A DNA stretch of 64,000 nt from Spartinivicinus poritis (GTDB lineage: Bacteria; Pseudomonadota; Gammaproteobacteria; Pseudomonadales; Zooshikellaceae). The stretch is from NCBI RefSeq assembly GCF_028858535.1, contig NZ_JAPMOU010000002.1:62001-126000 (forward strand), written 5' to 3'. The notes under the pieces are model-generated. The model saw only the letters and a program-made list of their open reading frames with translations, was not told the origin of the DNA and did not search any database. Position 1 is the stretch's first letter; the number at the start of each line of letters is the position of its first letter. Below are positions 1-9,259 of the stretch, in pieces. Position numbers and translations under genes: made by a program.

Positions 1-987
1 TATTTTGTTTTCTTTGTAAAGGTTATATAATGCTGTGTCAAACGTTTGCATGCCCTGTGCCTCAGACTTCATCATCACTTCTTTAATCTCATCTACTTTA
101 CCTTGCTTAATTAAATCGCATAGGCGTGGTGTACCTAACAAAATTTCAATTGCAGCACAACGTTTGTTATCAATGGTAGGGACTAACCGTTGTGAAATAA
201 TACCTCGTAAATTTAAAGATAAATCTAAAAAAAGCTGTTTATGACGTTCTTCTGGAAAAAAGTTAATGATTCGATCTAAGGCTTGGTTAGCATTATTTGC
301 ATGTAAAGTGGAAATACATAAATGACCTGTTTCAGCAAAGGTAATAGCCTGTTCCATTTGTTCTTGGGTGCGTATTTCACCAATTAAAATAACATCAGGG
401 GCCTGTCTTAAGGTGTTTTCCAGTGCATCTTCATAGCAGTTAGTGTCAACCCCCACTTCCCGTTGGTTAACGATAGACTGTTTGTGTCGGTGAACAAATT
501 CAACGGGATCTTCAATGGTTATGATATGACCGGCTGAATGACTATTTCGATAATCAATTAAGGCGGCAAGTGATGTTGACTTGCCAGACCCGGTGCCGCC
601 AACGAATAAAATCAGCCCTCGCTTTTGCATAATAAGCTTAGGCAGAATGTTGGGTAGACCTAAGTCCTTATAATGAGGAATTTCTGTTTTAATCGCGCGA
701 ACAACCATCGACACTTGATTTCTTTGTTTAAAGATATTGACTCTAAAGCGACCAATGCCTTGCTCAGCAACCGCGAGGTTCATTTCAGGTTTATGCTCGA
801 AAGCGGTCCGTTGTTCTTCATCCATGATGGTATAGGCAATGTCTTCTACTCTACCGGGAGGTAATGGTCTATCAGTAATCGGCTGTAAGTTCCCATGAAT
901 TTTAGCACTGGGTGGGGCACCGGTTGTTAAGAACAGATCAGAGCCATCCTGTTCAGCAAAATAACGGAGATAATCAAGCCATTCCAT
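1..987 (-). CDS. pilU: Twitching motility ATPase PilU, 3' end cut by window edge
   Basis: This is a PilT/PilU-type hexameric retraction ATPase, a cytoplasmic motor that helps depolymerise type IV pili. The minus-strand frame opens with MEWLDYLRYF and reads through to the window edge, giving 329 codons of a family of about 380 residues. A Walker A motif (FVGGTGSGKST), the Asp-box region (IEDPVEF), Walker B (APDVILIGEIR) and the His-box (TGHLCISTLHANN) are all intact. The N-terminus and the stretch LHANNANQALDRIINFFPE match PilU more closely than PilT as I remember the Pseudomonas proteins. No pilT precedes it within the window: the upstream side holds an unrelated plus-strand gene, so it is probably transcribed alone or with genes beyond the left edge. 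The ATG at 985-987 has only a weak Shine-Dalgarno (AGGTA). The PilU rather than PilT call is likely but not certain. Confidence 0.9.
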   Translation of the reverse strand, partial: MEWLDYLRYFAEQDGSDLFLTTGAPPSAKIHGNLQPITDRPLPPGRVEDIAYTIMDEEQRTAFEHKPEMNLAVAEQGIGRFRVNIFKQRNQVSMVVRAIKTEIPHYKDLGLPNILPKLIMQKRGLILFVGGTGSGKSTSLAALIDYRNSHSAGHIITIEDPVEFVHRHKQSIVNQREVGVDTNCYEDALENTLRQAPDVILIGEIRTQEQMEQAITFAETGHLCISTLHANNANQALDRIINFFPEERHKQLFLDLSLNLRGIISQRLVPTIDNKRCAAIEILLGTPRLCDLIKQGKVDEIKEVMMKSEAQGMQTFDTALYNLYKENKI

Positions 988-1345
988 TGCAAATACCTAG
1001 CTAGTCATTAAAGTGTCATAATTAAAGTACGCTAGTTGAATCCTATGACAGTATAGCAAGTGGTTTTGGGTTTGAATGGGTTTGCGCACCATTGCGATAC
1101 CAGTGATAGCTTAAAATAAATAGGGAACTATTCATTACTGACTTAGTCTGATTTGTCACTAGCAAATAGCATTCGACTCATATAGTATTTATACGAGCCA
1201 ATAAATTGATTCTACTTGAGTGTTTATCATTTTAGAAATTTGCCAGAGGAATAAACGACAGCACGTGGGTTGAGGATGTGGACTGGGAGTAAAGTTCTTT
1301 GAGAATAAGAGTCTGTCTAAGAGAGTGTTATGGAATCATATAGAA
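988..1345. other. Intergenic, promoters for divergent genes
   Basis: AT-rich spacer between the pilU-like gene and a small secreted protein gene read in the opposite direction. It must hold both promoters, but I see no convincing -35/-10 pair, hairpin or repeat. Confidence 0.5.
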
Positions 1346-1750
1346 ATGATTAATAAATTTATAAAACACTTGTTATGTTTAACCTTTCTCTTGGCTGGGC
1401 CTACAGGATTTTCAGCAGCAGAAAATCACATAGGCGTCAGTAACATGCATACGACAAGTAAATGGATAACTAACTTAGCTGCTTTTAATGATAAGGCCTG
1501 TAAAGTCACATCCGAATATAAAATAAAGCTTCACTATATTCATGATCAATCTGTTCATACTTCTCTGGATCATAGTGTAACCGAAGGTGCTAGCGGAGAC
1601 TGCCACTGCTGCTTTGGGAACTGTTCTTCACTAGCTAATTCCTCCAGTAATCACTTGCTATTAACACTACCCACTATTCATTATCCTGCTATAAAACTAG
1701 CTGGGTTAAAGCTATTTATTGATCCTCATTTTCGCCCTCCTATAGTCTAA
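1346..1750 (+). CDS. Small secreted protein with a Cys/His cluster
   Basis: Unrecognised small protein of about 134 residues. An N-terminal signal peptide is clear: MINKFIKHLL, then a hydrophobic core (CLTFLLAGPTG) and a likely cleavage after FSA. The mature part carries a compact metal-ligand-like cluster, DCHCCFGNC, followed by a less polar stretch and a C-terminal FRPPIV. This layout (signal peptide, clustered His/Cys, terminal RPP) resembles short periplasmic proteins of the DUF2946/CopL kind linked to copper. The resemblance is structural and I cannot prove homology. A GTG at 1325 would add seven residues. I chose the ATG because the signal peptide then starts normally, although its Shine-Dalgarno is weak. 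The gene stands alone: the next gene starts 223 bases later with its own ribosome site. Confidence 0.55.
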   Translation: MINKFIKHLLCLTFLLAGPTGFSAAENHIGVSNMHTTSKWITNLAAFNDKACKVTSEYKIKLHYIHDQSVHTSLDHSVTEGASGDCHCCFGNCSSLANSSSNHLLLTLPTIHYPAIKLAGLKLFIDPHFRPPIV

Positions 1751-1973
1751 CTCTAATACGTTGTCAGCATATTTTATTTAAATCATTATAACCAATTAAT
1801 GATTTGAAAAAGCTATAGCTAATGCGGTTAGCATCGGCTCTGTATATTTTACTGCTGACAATTAATCTTCCGAAAAAACATATCCTTTATGCTTAATAGC
1901 GAAAGGAAGAACCTGCTTTTATCAATATTAAATGCAGAGGGTATCTACTGCCTGGCTGCAAAGGAATTTTCAA

Positions 1974-2984
1974 ATGAGCCTTATAGAACAAAAAATGAAA
2001 GTGGTTGACTGTAATGCGTTTAATAGCCTCTTATTTCAAGATTGTAATGAAGGGCTTTTTATATATCGTATTAGTGGTTTGTTTAATGGTGAAATTCATG
2101 AAGTGACAGGTGTTTTGAGCCAGTATAGAAATAAAGGAAAGTCAACCATTTATCCTCATGAAGAGATTGATCATCAGCGGCTGGTTACTCTTCGGCAAGA
2201 AATAATACAACAGCAGGGTATGAGCACTCCTTGTTACTTAGTGACAAATAGTAAGTTTTTTCCTCATTATGCATTATCAAGGTTAATACAATCAAAGCAG
2301 CCAATGGTGACTTTTAAAGATAATGCATTAACTCATTCAGTTTTTTATATTCATGAGTCTATTGATTGTTTAGAGGTCATGTTAGCAATTAATCGTATCG
2401 AACATTTTCTTATTGCTGATGGCCACCACCGTTTTACAGCCTATCAACAAATTAATAGTGGTATTGATAGCATTGTTCCACTCCCGGTATTTATTACACA
2501 TACATCTGAAGCCAAAGTAAGGAGTTTTGACTTGGTATGCCGACTCAATGAGCATTTTGATTGGCAACAACTTATTGATCATTGTAACCAGCTAGGACTG
2601 CAAGTTTGTAATGAAGCACAGGCTGGTTACTTGATCCAATATCAAAATAATAAGTTGGCACTTGCTTTTAATTCGCTGCATGATAGGGAGGGTATTAATC
2701 AATCAAGCTATAATCATAATTTTATATTAGAAAACCTCAGTAGTCTTAATGGAATAGAGGCTATTTTAAGTGAGGCATTCGCATTACAGAATGAAAGCTA
2801 TTTGTCTGATATCAGCCTAAGCTCTCATTACTTATTCATACAAACCCCTTCACCCAGTATTGATTTGATTTACCAAAGTGCCTTACAAGGCCACTTACTT
2901 CCTAAGAAGTCCACATGTTTTCTCTTCAAACCTTATGAGGGGATTATGAGTCATTTACAGCAACTTTTTAAGATGGCTTCTTAG
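1974..2984 (+). CDS. DUF1015 family protein, possible amino-acid kinase
   Basis: Product of 336 residues in the DUF1015 family. The hallmark is ADGHHRFTAY, with the DGHHR box at residues 149-153, preceded by a region like other members (VTGVLSQYRNKGKSTIYPHE). The family has no settled function. Its DGHHR box resembles that of ParB/Srx-fold free serine kinases (archaeal SerK, staphylococcal SbnI), so a kinase making O-phosphoserine is an attractive inference, strengthened because the next gene encodes an SbnA-like enzyme that uses O-phosphoserine. Usual DUF1015 proteins are near 400 residues, and the N-terminal segment here looks short. An ATG at 1932 lies in frame, but the ATG at 1974 has a good ribosome site (AAGGAA, seven bases upstream) and is preferred. 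It is the first gene of a tight operon: the next start lies about 50 bases beyond its stop. Confidence 0.75.
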   Translation: MSLIEQKMKVVDCNAFNSLLFQDCNEGLFIYRISGLFNGEIHEVTGVLSQYRNKGKSTIYPHEEIDHQRLVTLRQEIIQQQGMSTPCYLVTNSKFFPHYALSRLIQSKQPMVTFKDNALTHSVFYIHESIDCLEVMLAINRIEHFLIADGHHRFTAYQQINSGIDSIVPLPVFITHTSEAKVRSFDLVCRLNEHFDWQQLIDHCNQLGLQVCNEAQAGYLIQYQNNKLALAFNSLHDREGINQSSYNHNFILENLSSLNGIEAILSEAFALQNESYLSDISLSSHYLFIQTPSPSIDLIYQSALQGHLLPKKSTCFLFKPYEGIMSHLQQLFKMAS

Positions 2985-3035
2985 TGAGAAGCCATAGTAA
3001 TGCCATTAACCCTATTAAAAAAAGAAGGTAATTGT

Positions 3036-4145
3036 ATGCTTTTATCAAAATCACTTGCTAATGATACTCAATCATTATTATTGCCTAAGCAATATTGTGC
3101 CAATGATTTATACGATGCGATTGGTAAAGTCCCTATTGTTCGGTTAAACCAATTACACACTTTATGTGAAAAACATAAAGTGTATGTGAAGTTAGATTCT
3201 TGTAACCCTTCTGGCAGTATTAAAGATAAGAACGCAGTTTATTTAATAAAACAGGCTGAGCTACAAGGTTTATTAAAACCGGGTGGTACCATCATTGAGT
3301 CAAGTTCAGGAAATTTTGGTTTGGCTTTAGCAAGTATTGGTGCCTCAAAAGGTTATAAAGTCATTATTGTTATTGATGCAAAAACACCACCACCTGTTGT
3401 TAAAATGCTCCGTGCTTATGGCGCTGAGTTAGTTGAGGTACCATTAACACTAGCGGATAGTGCAGGATCAATGCAAAAAGCTAGAATGGCCCATGCACAT
3501 AAGCTTGCTAAAGAAATAGTTAATTCCTTTTATCCTTGTCAACATTTAAATCCAGATAACCCTGCAGCTCATCAGGAATATACTGCCAAGGAAATTGCTG
3601 AAGCTTTTTCAACACCTCCTGATGCTGTTGTGGTTGGAGTGAGTACTGCAGGTCAATTAGCTGGTATTGCCCGCTATTTTAGAGATTACTCGCCAAGTAC
3701 TAAAATTATTTGTGTTGATGTGGCTGGGTCTGCTGTACTAGGCATGCCGCGGCATGCATATAAAATGATTGGTTTAGGGTTATCCTTTGTACCACCCGTA
3801 TTTGAAAGACGTTATTTAGATTACGGATATAATGTGACAGATCAAATCGCATTTTCGATGTGTCATCAGCTGGCCTCTAAAGAAGGCTTATTACTAGGGG
3901 CATCAACTGGTGCGATTGTGAGTGCAGGACTTGCTTATTTACAAGCTCAGTCACGGGCAGTAACGATCGTTTTAATTAATCCCGACCGGGGAGATCGTTA
4001 TTTAGATACTGTTTATGATGTTAAGTGGTTAGAGCAGCATGATCTTGCTTTGTTAAATCGTTGTGAGTTAATGCAAGCAATCAATAACATGCAACCTGTG
4101 GTATTTCCAGAGAAAACCAAAGGAATTGTCAGTGAAAAGCTTTAA
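3036..4145 (+). CDS. SbnA-like PLP-dependent beta-replacement enzyme
   Basis: Fold-type II pyridoxal-phosphate enzyme of 369 residues in the cysteine synthase/SbnA group. The PLP lysine is K63 in GSIKDK. The phosphate- and substrate-binding loop is SSSGNFG near residue 89, and the glycine-rich cofactor loop is GVSTAGQLAG near 201. The C-terminal NPDRGDRYLD box is characteristic of SbnA as I recall it, as is the segment around CVDVAGSAVLG. SbnA joins O-phosphoserine and glutamate to make N-(1-amino-1-carboxyethyl)glutamate, the precursor of 2,3-diaminopropionate. By family resemblance this enzyme probably uses O-phosphoserine or a similar activated serine with an amine or other nucleophile. 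The partner dehydrogenase SbnB is not in the window. The start at 3036 is favoured over 3000 by the AAGAAGG site seven bases upstream. The gene overlaps its downstream neighbour by 14 bases. Confidence 0.85.
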   Translation: MLLSKSLANDTQSLLLPKQYCANDLYDAIGKVPIVRLNQLHTLCEKHKVYVKLDSCNPSGSIKDKNAVYLIKQAELQGLLKPGGTIIESSSGNFGLALASIGASKGYKVIIVIDAKTPPPVVKMLRAYGAELVEVPLTLADSAGSMQKARMAHAHKLAKEIVNSFYPCQHLNPDNPAAHQEYTAKEIAEAFSTPPDAVVVGVSTAGQLAGIARYFRDYSPSTKIICVDVAGSAVLGMPRHAYKMIGLGLSFVPPVFERRYLDYGYNVTDQIAFSMCHQLASKEGLLLGASTGAIVSAGLAYLQAQSRAVTIVLINPDRGDRYLDTVYDVKWLEQHDLALLNRCELMQAINNMQPVVFPEKTKGIVSEKL

Positions 4146-5436
4146 ACAGAAATACTTTCCACTCCTTAAACAGTTTTTGCCTATGTCAGCCAGTGATATG
4201 GTAATGGCATTAGGGGATCCAATAATTGTTTTTGTGTTGGCAAGCTTACCAAATGGCACATTATATTTAGCCGCGTTTGCTTTGGGTAAAGGTGTTGCTG
4301 TCTTTTTTGAAAGTCCAATTATTTCTATTTTACCTACTTCAAACGCTATGGCAGGTCAAGCTAAAACACGACAGTTATTATTGCGCTTTGTACTGTTGCT
4401 AGGTAGTGGGTTAACAGCTGCTATGTTACTAACGGGAAGTTTGATCAATATACCGGCGTTATTTCAAATTAATCAATCAGTTTGGGAGGCTGCTTTATTA
4501 CTTATTTTGTTACTTTGTCCCTGGCCATTAGCTATTGCATTGCGCCGGTTTTGGCAAGGACAGATTATTCGCGCTGGATTTTCTGGGCTTATTGCTAAAG
4601 GCTCATTGTTACGTTGTTTATTGTTAGCTGCTACCGCTTTTATTATGGCGGCAGTGACGGATCGTGGTGAGTGGATAGCAGCGGGAGCATTACTGACAGG
4701 TGTTTTTGGTGAGTTATTATTTATTCGATATCAGGCTATTAAAATCGCTTTGGTTGAAGAGACGCCTAAAAGCTCGTTACCTATCAATTTAAGTGAGATG
4801 GGGCATTATTATTGGCCACTAGCACAATCCATGCTTTCATTATGGGGCGCACGCTTATTGTTACCTTTTTTCATTGCCACAACCGGTGAATTATTTATTG
4901 CTGTGTGGGCGGCAGGCTGGGCATTGGTGATCAGTGTGAGTAATGGGGTAAGGATGGTTCAACAGCTAGTGATTCGTAATATTAATCATATAGCACGAGA
5001 ATCGTTGTGTTATTTTTCCCTTGGAGTAGGGGGCGCATTTAGTTTTATACTGTTTTGTATGGCTGTAACGCCCTGGGGGAAAGCTTTTTGTCGTTATTAT
5101 GGAGGCTCTCAGCTGCTAGGAGATAATATAAGTAACGTCATATTAGCGGCTTGTTTATTACCATTGCTGATGTCATTGCAAAACTATTTACAGGGATTAT
5201 TAATGGTTAAATCCTTAACGAAGGAGATAGGGCGTTCAGCTCTGATAGCAAATGGCCTGATGGTACTGGGTGCCTTATTATTCACTCAACAAGGTTATCC
5301 TCCTTATTGGATAGCATTGATAGTGAGTATGGCTACGACGGTGGAAGTGTGTTTATTAGCCTTCTATTTAAAAAGCAATGAGCAGAGTCAGTCTGGCAAG
5401 CGATTTTTTACACATAAGTCAATCAACCCTTCGTGA
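4132..5436 (+). CDS. Multi-pass membrane exporter, MATE/MOP-like
   Basis: Very hydrophobic protein of about 434 residues with roughly twelve membrane helices and a short basic N-terminus (MKSFKQKYF). The repeat-like organisation and a segment reading FWQGQIIRAG recall the MOP superfamily (MATE exporters, Wzx flippases) and the ANKH-like branch, though I cannot assign a subfamily. The likely start is GTG at 4132, which has AAGGA seven bases before it and lies 14 bases inside the end of the SbnA-like gene (GTGAAAAGCTTTAA), a sign of translational coupling. Co-translation with a PLP biosynthetic enzyme suggests that it exports the product of the two upstream enzymes. That role is inferred from position alone. 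A TTG two codons upstream is an alternative start. Confidence 0.7.
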   Translation: MKSFKQKYFPLLKQFLPMSASDMVMALGDPIIVFVLASLPNGTLYLAAFALGKGVAVFFESPIISILPTSNAMAGQAKTRQLLLRFVLLLGSGLTAAMLLTGSLINIPALFQINQSVWEAALLLILLLCPWPLAIALRRFWQGQIIRAGFSGLIAKGSLLRCLLLAATAFIMAAVTDRGEWIAAGALLTGVFGELLFIRYQAIKIALVEETPKSSLPINLSEMGHYYWPLAQSMLSLWGARLLLPFFIATTGELFIAVWAAGWALVISVSNGVRMVQQLVIRNINHIARESLCYFSLGVGGAFSFILFCMAVTPWGKAFCRYYGGSQLLGDNISNVILAACLLPLLMSLQNYLQGLLMVKSLTKEIGRSALIANGLMVLGALLFTQQGYPPYWIALIVSMATTVEVCLLAFYLKSNEQSQSGKRFFTHKSINPS

Positions 5437-5463
5437 TTTAGAGGTATCTAATCATGCTTATAT

Positions 5464-5750
5464 TTAATAAACTTTTTTAATGCTTAACTCTGAAGCCACG
5501 GCATCTAGTCGTTTAGACCGTTGCTGTAGTTTACAGGTAGGCACTGCAGGAAACAGGTGATGTTCTACATGATCAAACATATTCTACGTTAGAATAGCGT
5601 TAACCTGGTTACGAATGGTTCGTGCGACCAAACCCTGTTCTTCGCAGTGGTGATGAACAGTCCAGACCGCGAAAAAGGAAGTTAAGCACTGGGCTGTTAA
5701 CATTGCCTGTATATGGTGTTTCACATCAATATCCCTGCTACCTGCGTTCA
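5464..5750 (-). pseudogene. Remnant of a fatty-acid desaturase, C-terminal part
   Basis: On the minus strand a frame reads LINMNAGSRDIDV, then TVHHHCEEQGL, then ARTIRNQV, a stop codon (TAG at 5584-5586), and continues NMFDHVEHHLFPAVPT before ending at TAA 5464-5466. HVEHHLFP is the third histidine box of membrane fatty-acid desaturases, and the preceding RTIRN and following PAVPT segments also fit that family. The first two histidine boxes and all N-terminal helices are missing, and the in-frame stop falls just before the box, so this is a relic. It sits in the spacer after the exporter gene and is antisense to the direction of its neighbours. Confidence 0.75.
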
Positions 5751-5855
5751 TGTTGATCAGTTTGGTATCTTGTAATTATAAGTAACCTCAAATCACCTAC
5801 ACTGTCATTACAGTAGTCACAAGAAAAAATAGCATCATCCTCAAGTGATACCAGT

Positions 5856-8800
5856 ATGCCAAAAAGCCGTTTGCACCTGGGAATTCGCGGAAAACTCATT
5901 TCGATTTTCAGCCTGATTAAAGTCCTTCCGTTGTTGTTGCTGGCTTGGATTGCCTGGGATCATAGCGTTAACCTTGGCCATAAGGTGGTTGATGAAAGTC
6001 AGCAAATGGCTGACAGAATGTTACATACAGTGGCCACAGTAGGGGAAGTGACCACAGCTCAGTCAGTGAAAGCGTTGGATGCACAAGCGCAAGCAGCTAT
6101 TGAGCGTTTAACGGTAGACACTGCTGAGCAGGTAGCACAGTTTCTTTATGAGCGAGATAAGGATTTACTTTTTTTAGCTGAGCAGCCCCCCCATCCGGAT
6201 ACCTATCGACAATTTATCACGCATCGAACAGCTGTAGTGACGTTACATCAGCCCTGGCAAATGGATGAAGCGGGAAAACAATGGCAGCCTGTTCGGCCTG
6301 TGAGTATTAAATATCAGCAAATAATCCCTCGTGTAGAGGACAATCGTACCGCCTTTCATTATCGTCCACCGGATCATTTAGGTATTAATGAAAATAGGCC
6401 GCTTTATCGAGAAGTCAGTTTTTTGAATGTAAATGGCCAGCAACAGATTCGTATTTTATCAGACCCAAACCAAGCTGCTCCGTTATTGGATGTGTCTCGT
6501 GCTGAAAATACCTGGTATAAGGCAGAGCACTATTTTGCCAAGCTCAACTCACTGAAAAAAGGTGATATTTATGTCTCGGATGTGATTGGTGCTTATGTGC
6601 CATCACCGATTATTGGTGCTTATACGCGTGCCAAAGCAACACAAAAAGGCATTTCTTTTTTACCAGAAAATGCGGGTTATGCAGGTAAGGAAAACCCAGT
6701 AGGGAAACGATTTGAAGGGATTGTGCGGTGGATAACCCCCGTTTTTCAAGCAGGTAAAAAAATAGGGTATTTATCATTGGCGCTAGATCATACCCATATT
6801 ATGGAATTTACAGATCATCTGGTGCCTACTCAACAGCGCTTTACGCCTATCTCTGATGCCAGCTCAGGAAACTATGCGTTTATGTGGGACTATTTAGGAC
6901 GGAATATTTCCCACCCGCGCGATTATTTTATTGTGGGGTACGATCCAACCACCGGTGAACAGGTACCTAGCTGGTTAGATCAAGTCACCTGGCAGCAATG
7001 GCAGGATAGCGGTTTATCTTTTCAGCAATTTATTACTCAACAACCACCTTATAACGCACAGTCATTAAAGCGCAAGCCTGCTTTAGCACAAGTGGGTAAA
7101 GGTCAAATAGCTTTAGATTGTCGCTATTTACATTTTGCGCCTCAGTGTTCTGGTTGGTGGAATCTTACTGAGGAAGGAGGGGCTGGCTCGTTTGTTATTT
7201 TTTGGAGTGGGCTCTGGAAAATTACGACGGCAGCAGTTATTCCCTATTATACTGGGCGTTATGCAAACAGCGCACGTGGTTTTGGCTTTGTCACTATTGG
7301 CGCTAATGTTGATCAGTTTCATGCAGCGGCTATGTCCACAAAAGATGAAATGACGGGGCTGATTCAACAAGCTAACCAGCAGCTGGAAAATAAGCGTAAC
7401 TCATTAATTGCTGGGATTAACACCACGCTACAGAAAATCACGGTTCAGTTAACGGCTTCAACGGCTGTGATGGTGTTGTTGGTCATTTTAATTGCTATTT
7501 GGATGGCTTCTTATCTCACCAATCGGCTGAAACAAATTATCACTGGAATGAATACCTTTACTTCAGGTGATCTGACCCATCGACTGGCTACAACAACAGA
7601 AGATGAGGTAGGTGAGTTAATTGACACCTTTAATGAACTGGCCAATACCATTGAGCAAAATGTAAAAAGTTTAAATGGTGAAATCCATCAGCGAAAAACC
7701 GCTGAAGCCAAACTGGCACAAGCTAAAAATGAGCTGGAGCACCGGGTTGAAGAGCGTACCATAGAACTCCGTATGAGTAATGAGCAACTGAAAAAAGAAA
7801 ATAAAGAGCGAAAAAAAGCGCAACGACAAATTGAACATTTGGCTCGTTATGATCACTTAACTGGGCTGGCGAATCGGGTGCTGTTTGGTGAGCGTCTAAA
7901 ACAAGCGATACAACTGTCGTCAGTGACTAATGAAGCGTTGGCTTTATTATTTATTGATTTAGATGGCTTTAAAGAAGTGAATGATTCGTTAGGGCATGAA
8001 GTCGGTGATTTATTGCTGAAGCATGTCGCCCGCTGTTTAGAAAGTGCTGTTCGAGAAGGAGACACTGTGGCTCGGCTTGGGGGAGATGAGTTTGCCATTA
8101 TTGCAGGGGGAATTGCCAGCCATGATGTGTTAGTGGATGTGGCTGAGCGGCTATTGAAAAAACTGTTAACCAAAGCCTGTCTTGATGGCCATTGTCTGCG
8201 AGCCGGAGGGAGCATCGGGATTGCCTGTTATCCTGCTGATGCCAAAAATCAGGATAAGTTAATTCATTTTGCTGATATGGCCATGTACCAAGCAAAGCAC
8301 AGTGGAGGGGGGAATTGTTATCGGTTCTTTACTCCAGCCATGCATGAGCGGGTACTTCATCATCAAAAAATTGAGGCAGAGCTGAATCAAGCGATTCAAC
8401 AAAATGAACTCAGGGTGTATTACCAACCCAAAGTGAATTTACAAACAGATGCAATCTTTGGCATGGAAGCACTGGTTCGCTGGCAGCACCCGGAGCGTGG
8501 CTTATTACCCCCTTCGGAGTTTATCGAAATTGCTGAGCATACTGGGCAAATTATTGAGTTGGGGGCTTGGGTATTGGCAGAAGCATGTCGCCAAACCAAC
8601 TACTGGCATCAACAAGGAATTGCAAGCTTGCAGGTGTCAGTGAATGTATCAGGTTATCAAATTGATCAGCGCTTTGTAGAGCATGTTAATGAGGTGTTAG
8701 CCACCACTCAGCTCAATCCACAACAGTTAGAGTTGGAATTAACTGAGTCTATTTTAATGAATGATACCCCTGCAATTAATGTAATTTTAAAACAGTTGAG

Positions 8801-9137
8801 GGATATAGGGGTCGCTATTTCTATTGACGACTTTGGCACAGGTTACTCCTCTTTTGAGCGTATTAGAGCCTTACATTTGGATGTGATTAAAGTAGACAGA
8901 AGTTTTATTAAAGGGCTAGGGTCGCCAGATGATAATGCCATTGTTGATGCAATTATCAGCATGGCAAAAACTTTAAAAGTCAAAATCTTAGCGGAAGGTG
9001 TAGAAACTACAGCGCAGCGTGAGTATTTACAGCAGGCTAATTGTGATGCCGCTCAGGGCTACTTGTTTAGCAAACCACTGTCATCAGCGTCATTTGAGCA
9101 GTTGCTAACTGATCGTAAACGACAGTCGTCATCCTAA
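5856..9137 (+). CDS. Cache-HAMP-GGDEF-EAL cyclic di-GMP protein
   Basis: Large membrane protein of 1093 residues that can both make and degrade cyclic di-GMP. Order of parts: an N-terminal signal anchor (ISIFSLIKVLPLLLLAWIAW), a long periplasmic sensor of about 480 residues with Cache-like features, a second membrane helix near 530-553 (VMVLLVILIAIWMASYL), HAMP at about 555-605, a charged coiled coil, GGDEF and EAL. The GGDEF active site is intact (ARLGGDEF, about residue 742). The EAL signature is also intact (MEALVRW, about 871), as is DDFGTGYSS. Both activities are therefore possible, with the balance probably set by the periplasmic ligand. It is unusually long for its class because of the large sensor. 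The ribosome site before ATG 5856 is weak, but the anchor helix fixes the start closely. It appears monocistronic. Confidence 0.93.
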   Translation: MPKSRLHLGIRGKLISIFSLIKVLPLLLLAWIAWDHSVNLGHKVVDESQQMADRMLHTVATVGEVTTAQSVKALDAQAQAAIERLTVDTAEQVAQFLYERDKDLLFLAEQPPHPDTYRQFITHRTAVVTLHQPWQMDEAGKQWQPVRPVSIKYQQIIPRVEDNRTAFHYRPPDHLGINENRPLYREVSFLNVNGQQQIRILSDPNQAAPLLDVSRAENTWYKAEHYFAKLNSLKKGDIYVSDVIGAYVPSPIIGAYTRAKATQKGISFLPENAGYAGKENPVGKRFEGIVRWITPVFQAGKKIGYLSLALDHTHIMEFTDHLVPTQQRFTPISDASSGNYAFMWDYLGRNISHPRDYFIVGYDPTTGEQVPSWLDQVTWQQWQDSGLSFQQFITQQPPYNAQSLKRKPALAQVGKGQIALDCRYLHFAPQCSGWWNLTEEGGAGSFVIFWSGLWKITTAAVIPYYTGRYANSARGFGFVTIGANVDQFHAAAMSTKDEMTGLIQQANQQLENKRNSLIAGINTTLQKITVQLTASTAVMVLLVILIAIWMASYLTNRLKQIITGMNTFTSGDLTHRLATTTEDEVGELIDTFNELANTIEQNVKSLNGEIHQRKTAEAKLAQAKNELEHRVEERTIELRMSNEQLKKENKERKKAQRQIEHLARYDHLTGLANRVLFGERLKQAIQLSSVTNEALALLFIDLDGFKEVNDSLGHEVGDLLLKHVARCLESAVREGDTVARLGGDEFAIIAGGIASHDVLVDVAERLLKKLLTKACLDGHCLRAGGSIGIACYPADAKNQDKLIHFADMAMYQAKHSGGGNCYRFFTPAMHERVLHHQKIEAELNQAIQQNELRVYYQPKVNLQTDAIFGMEALVRWQHPERGLLPPSEFIEIAEHTGQIIELGAWVLAEACRQTNYWHQQGIASLQVSVNVSGYQIDQRFVEHVNEVLATTQLNPQQLELELTESILMNDTPAINVILKQLRDIGVAISIDDFGTGYSSFERIRALHLDVIKVDRSFIKGLGSPDDNAIVDAIISMAKTLKVKILAEGVETTAQREYLQQANCDAAQGYLFSKPLSSASFEQLLTDRKRQSSS

Positions 9138-9259
9138 TTCAGCAAATCAAGGTGAGAGGTGTTTTCTTGTACAGGCTTGAGTGCTAGCCTGACAGATCTG
9201 CTTATGTTTTAGGTTATCGCCTTGTTACAAACAGGGGCGCGCTGTTTAGAGGGCTTCTC

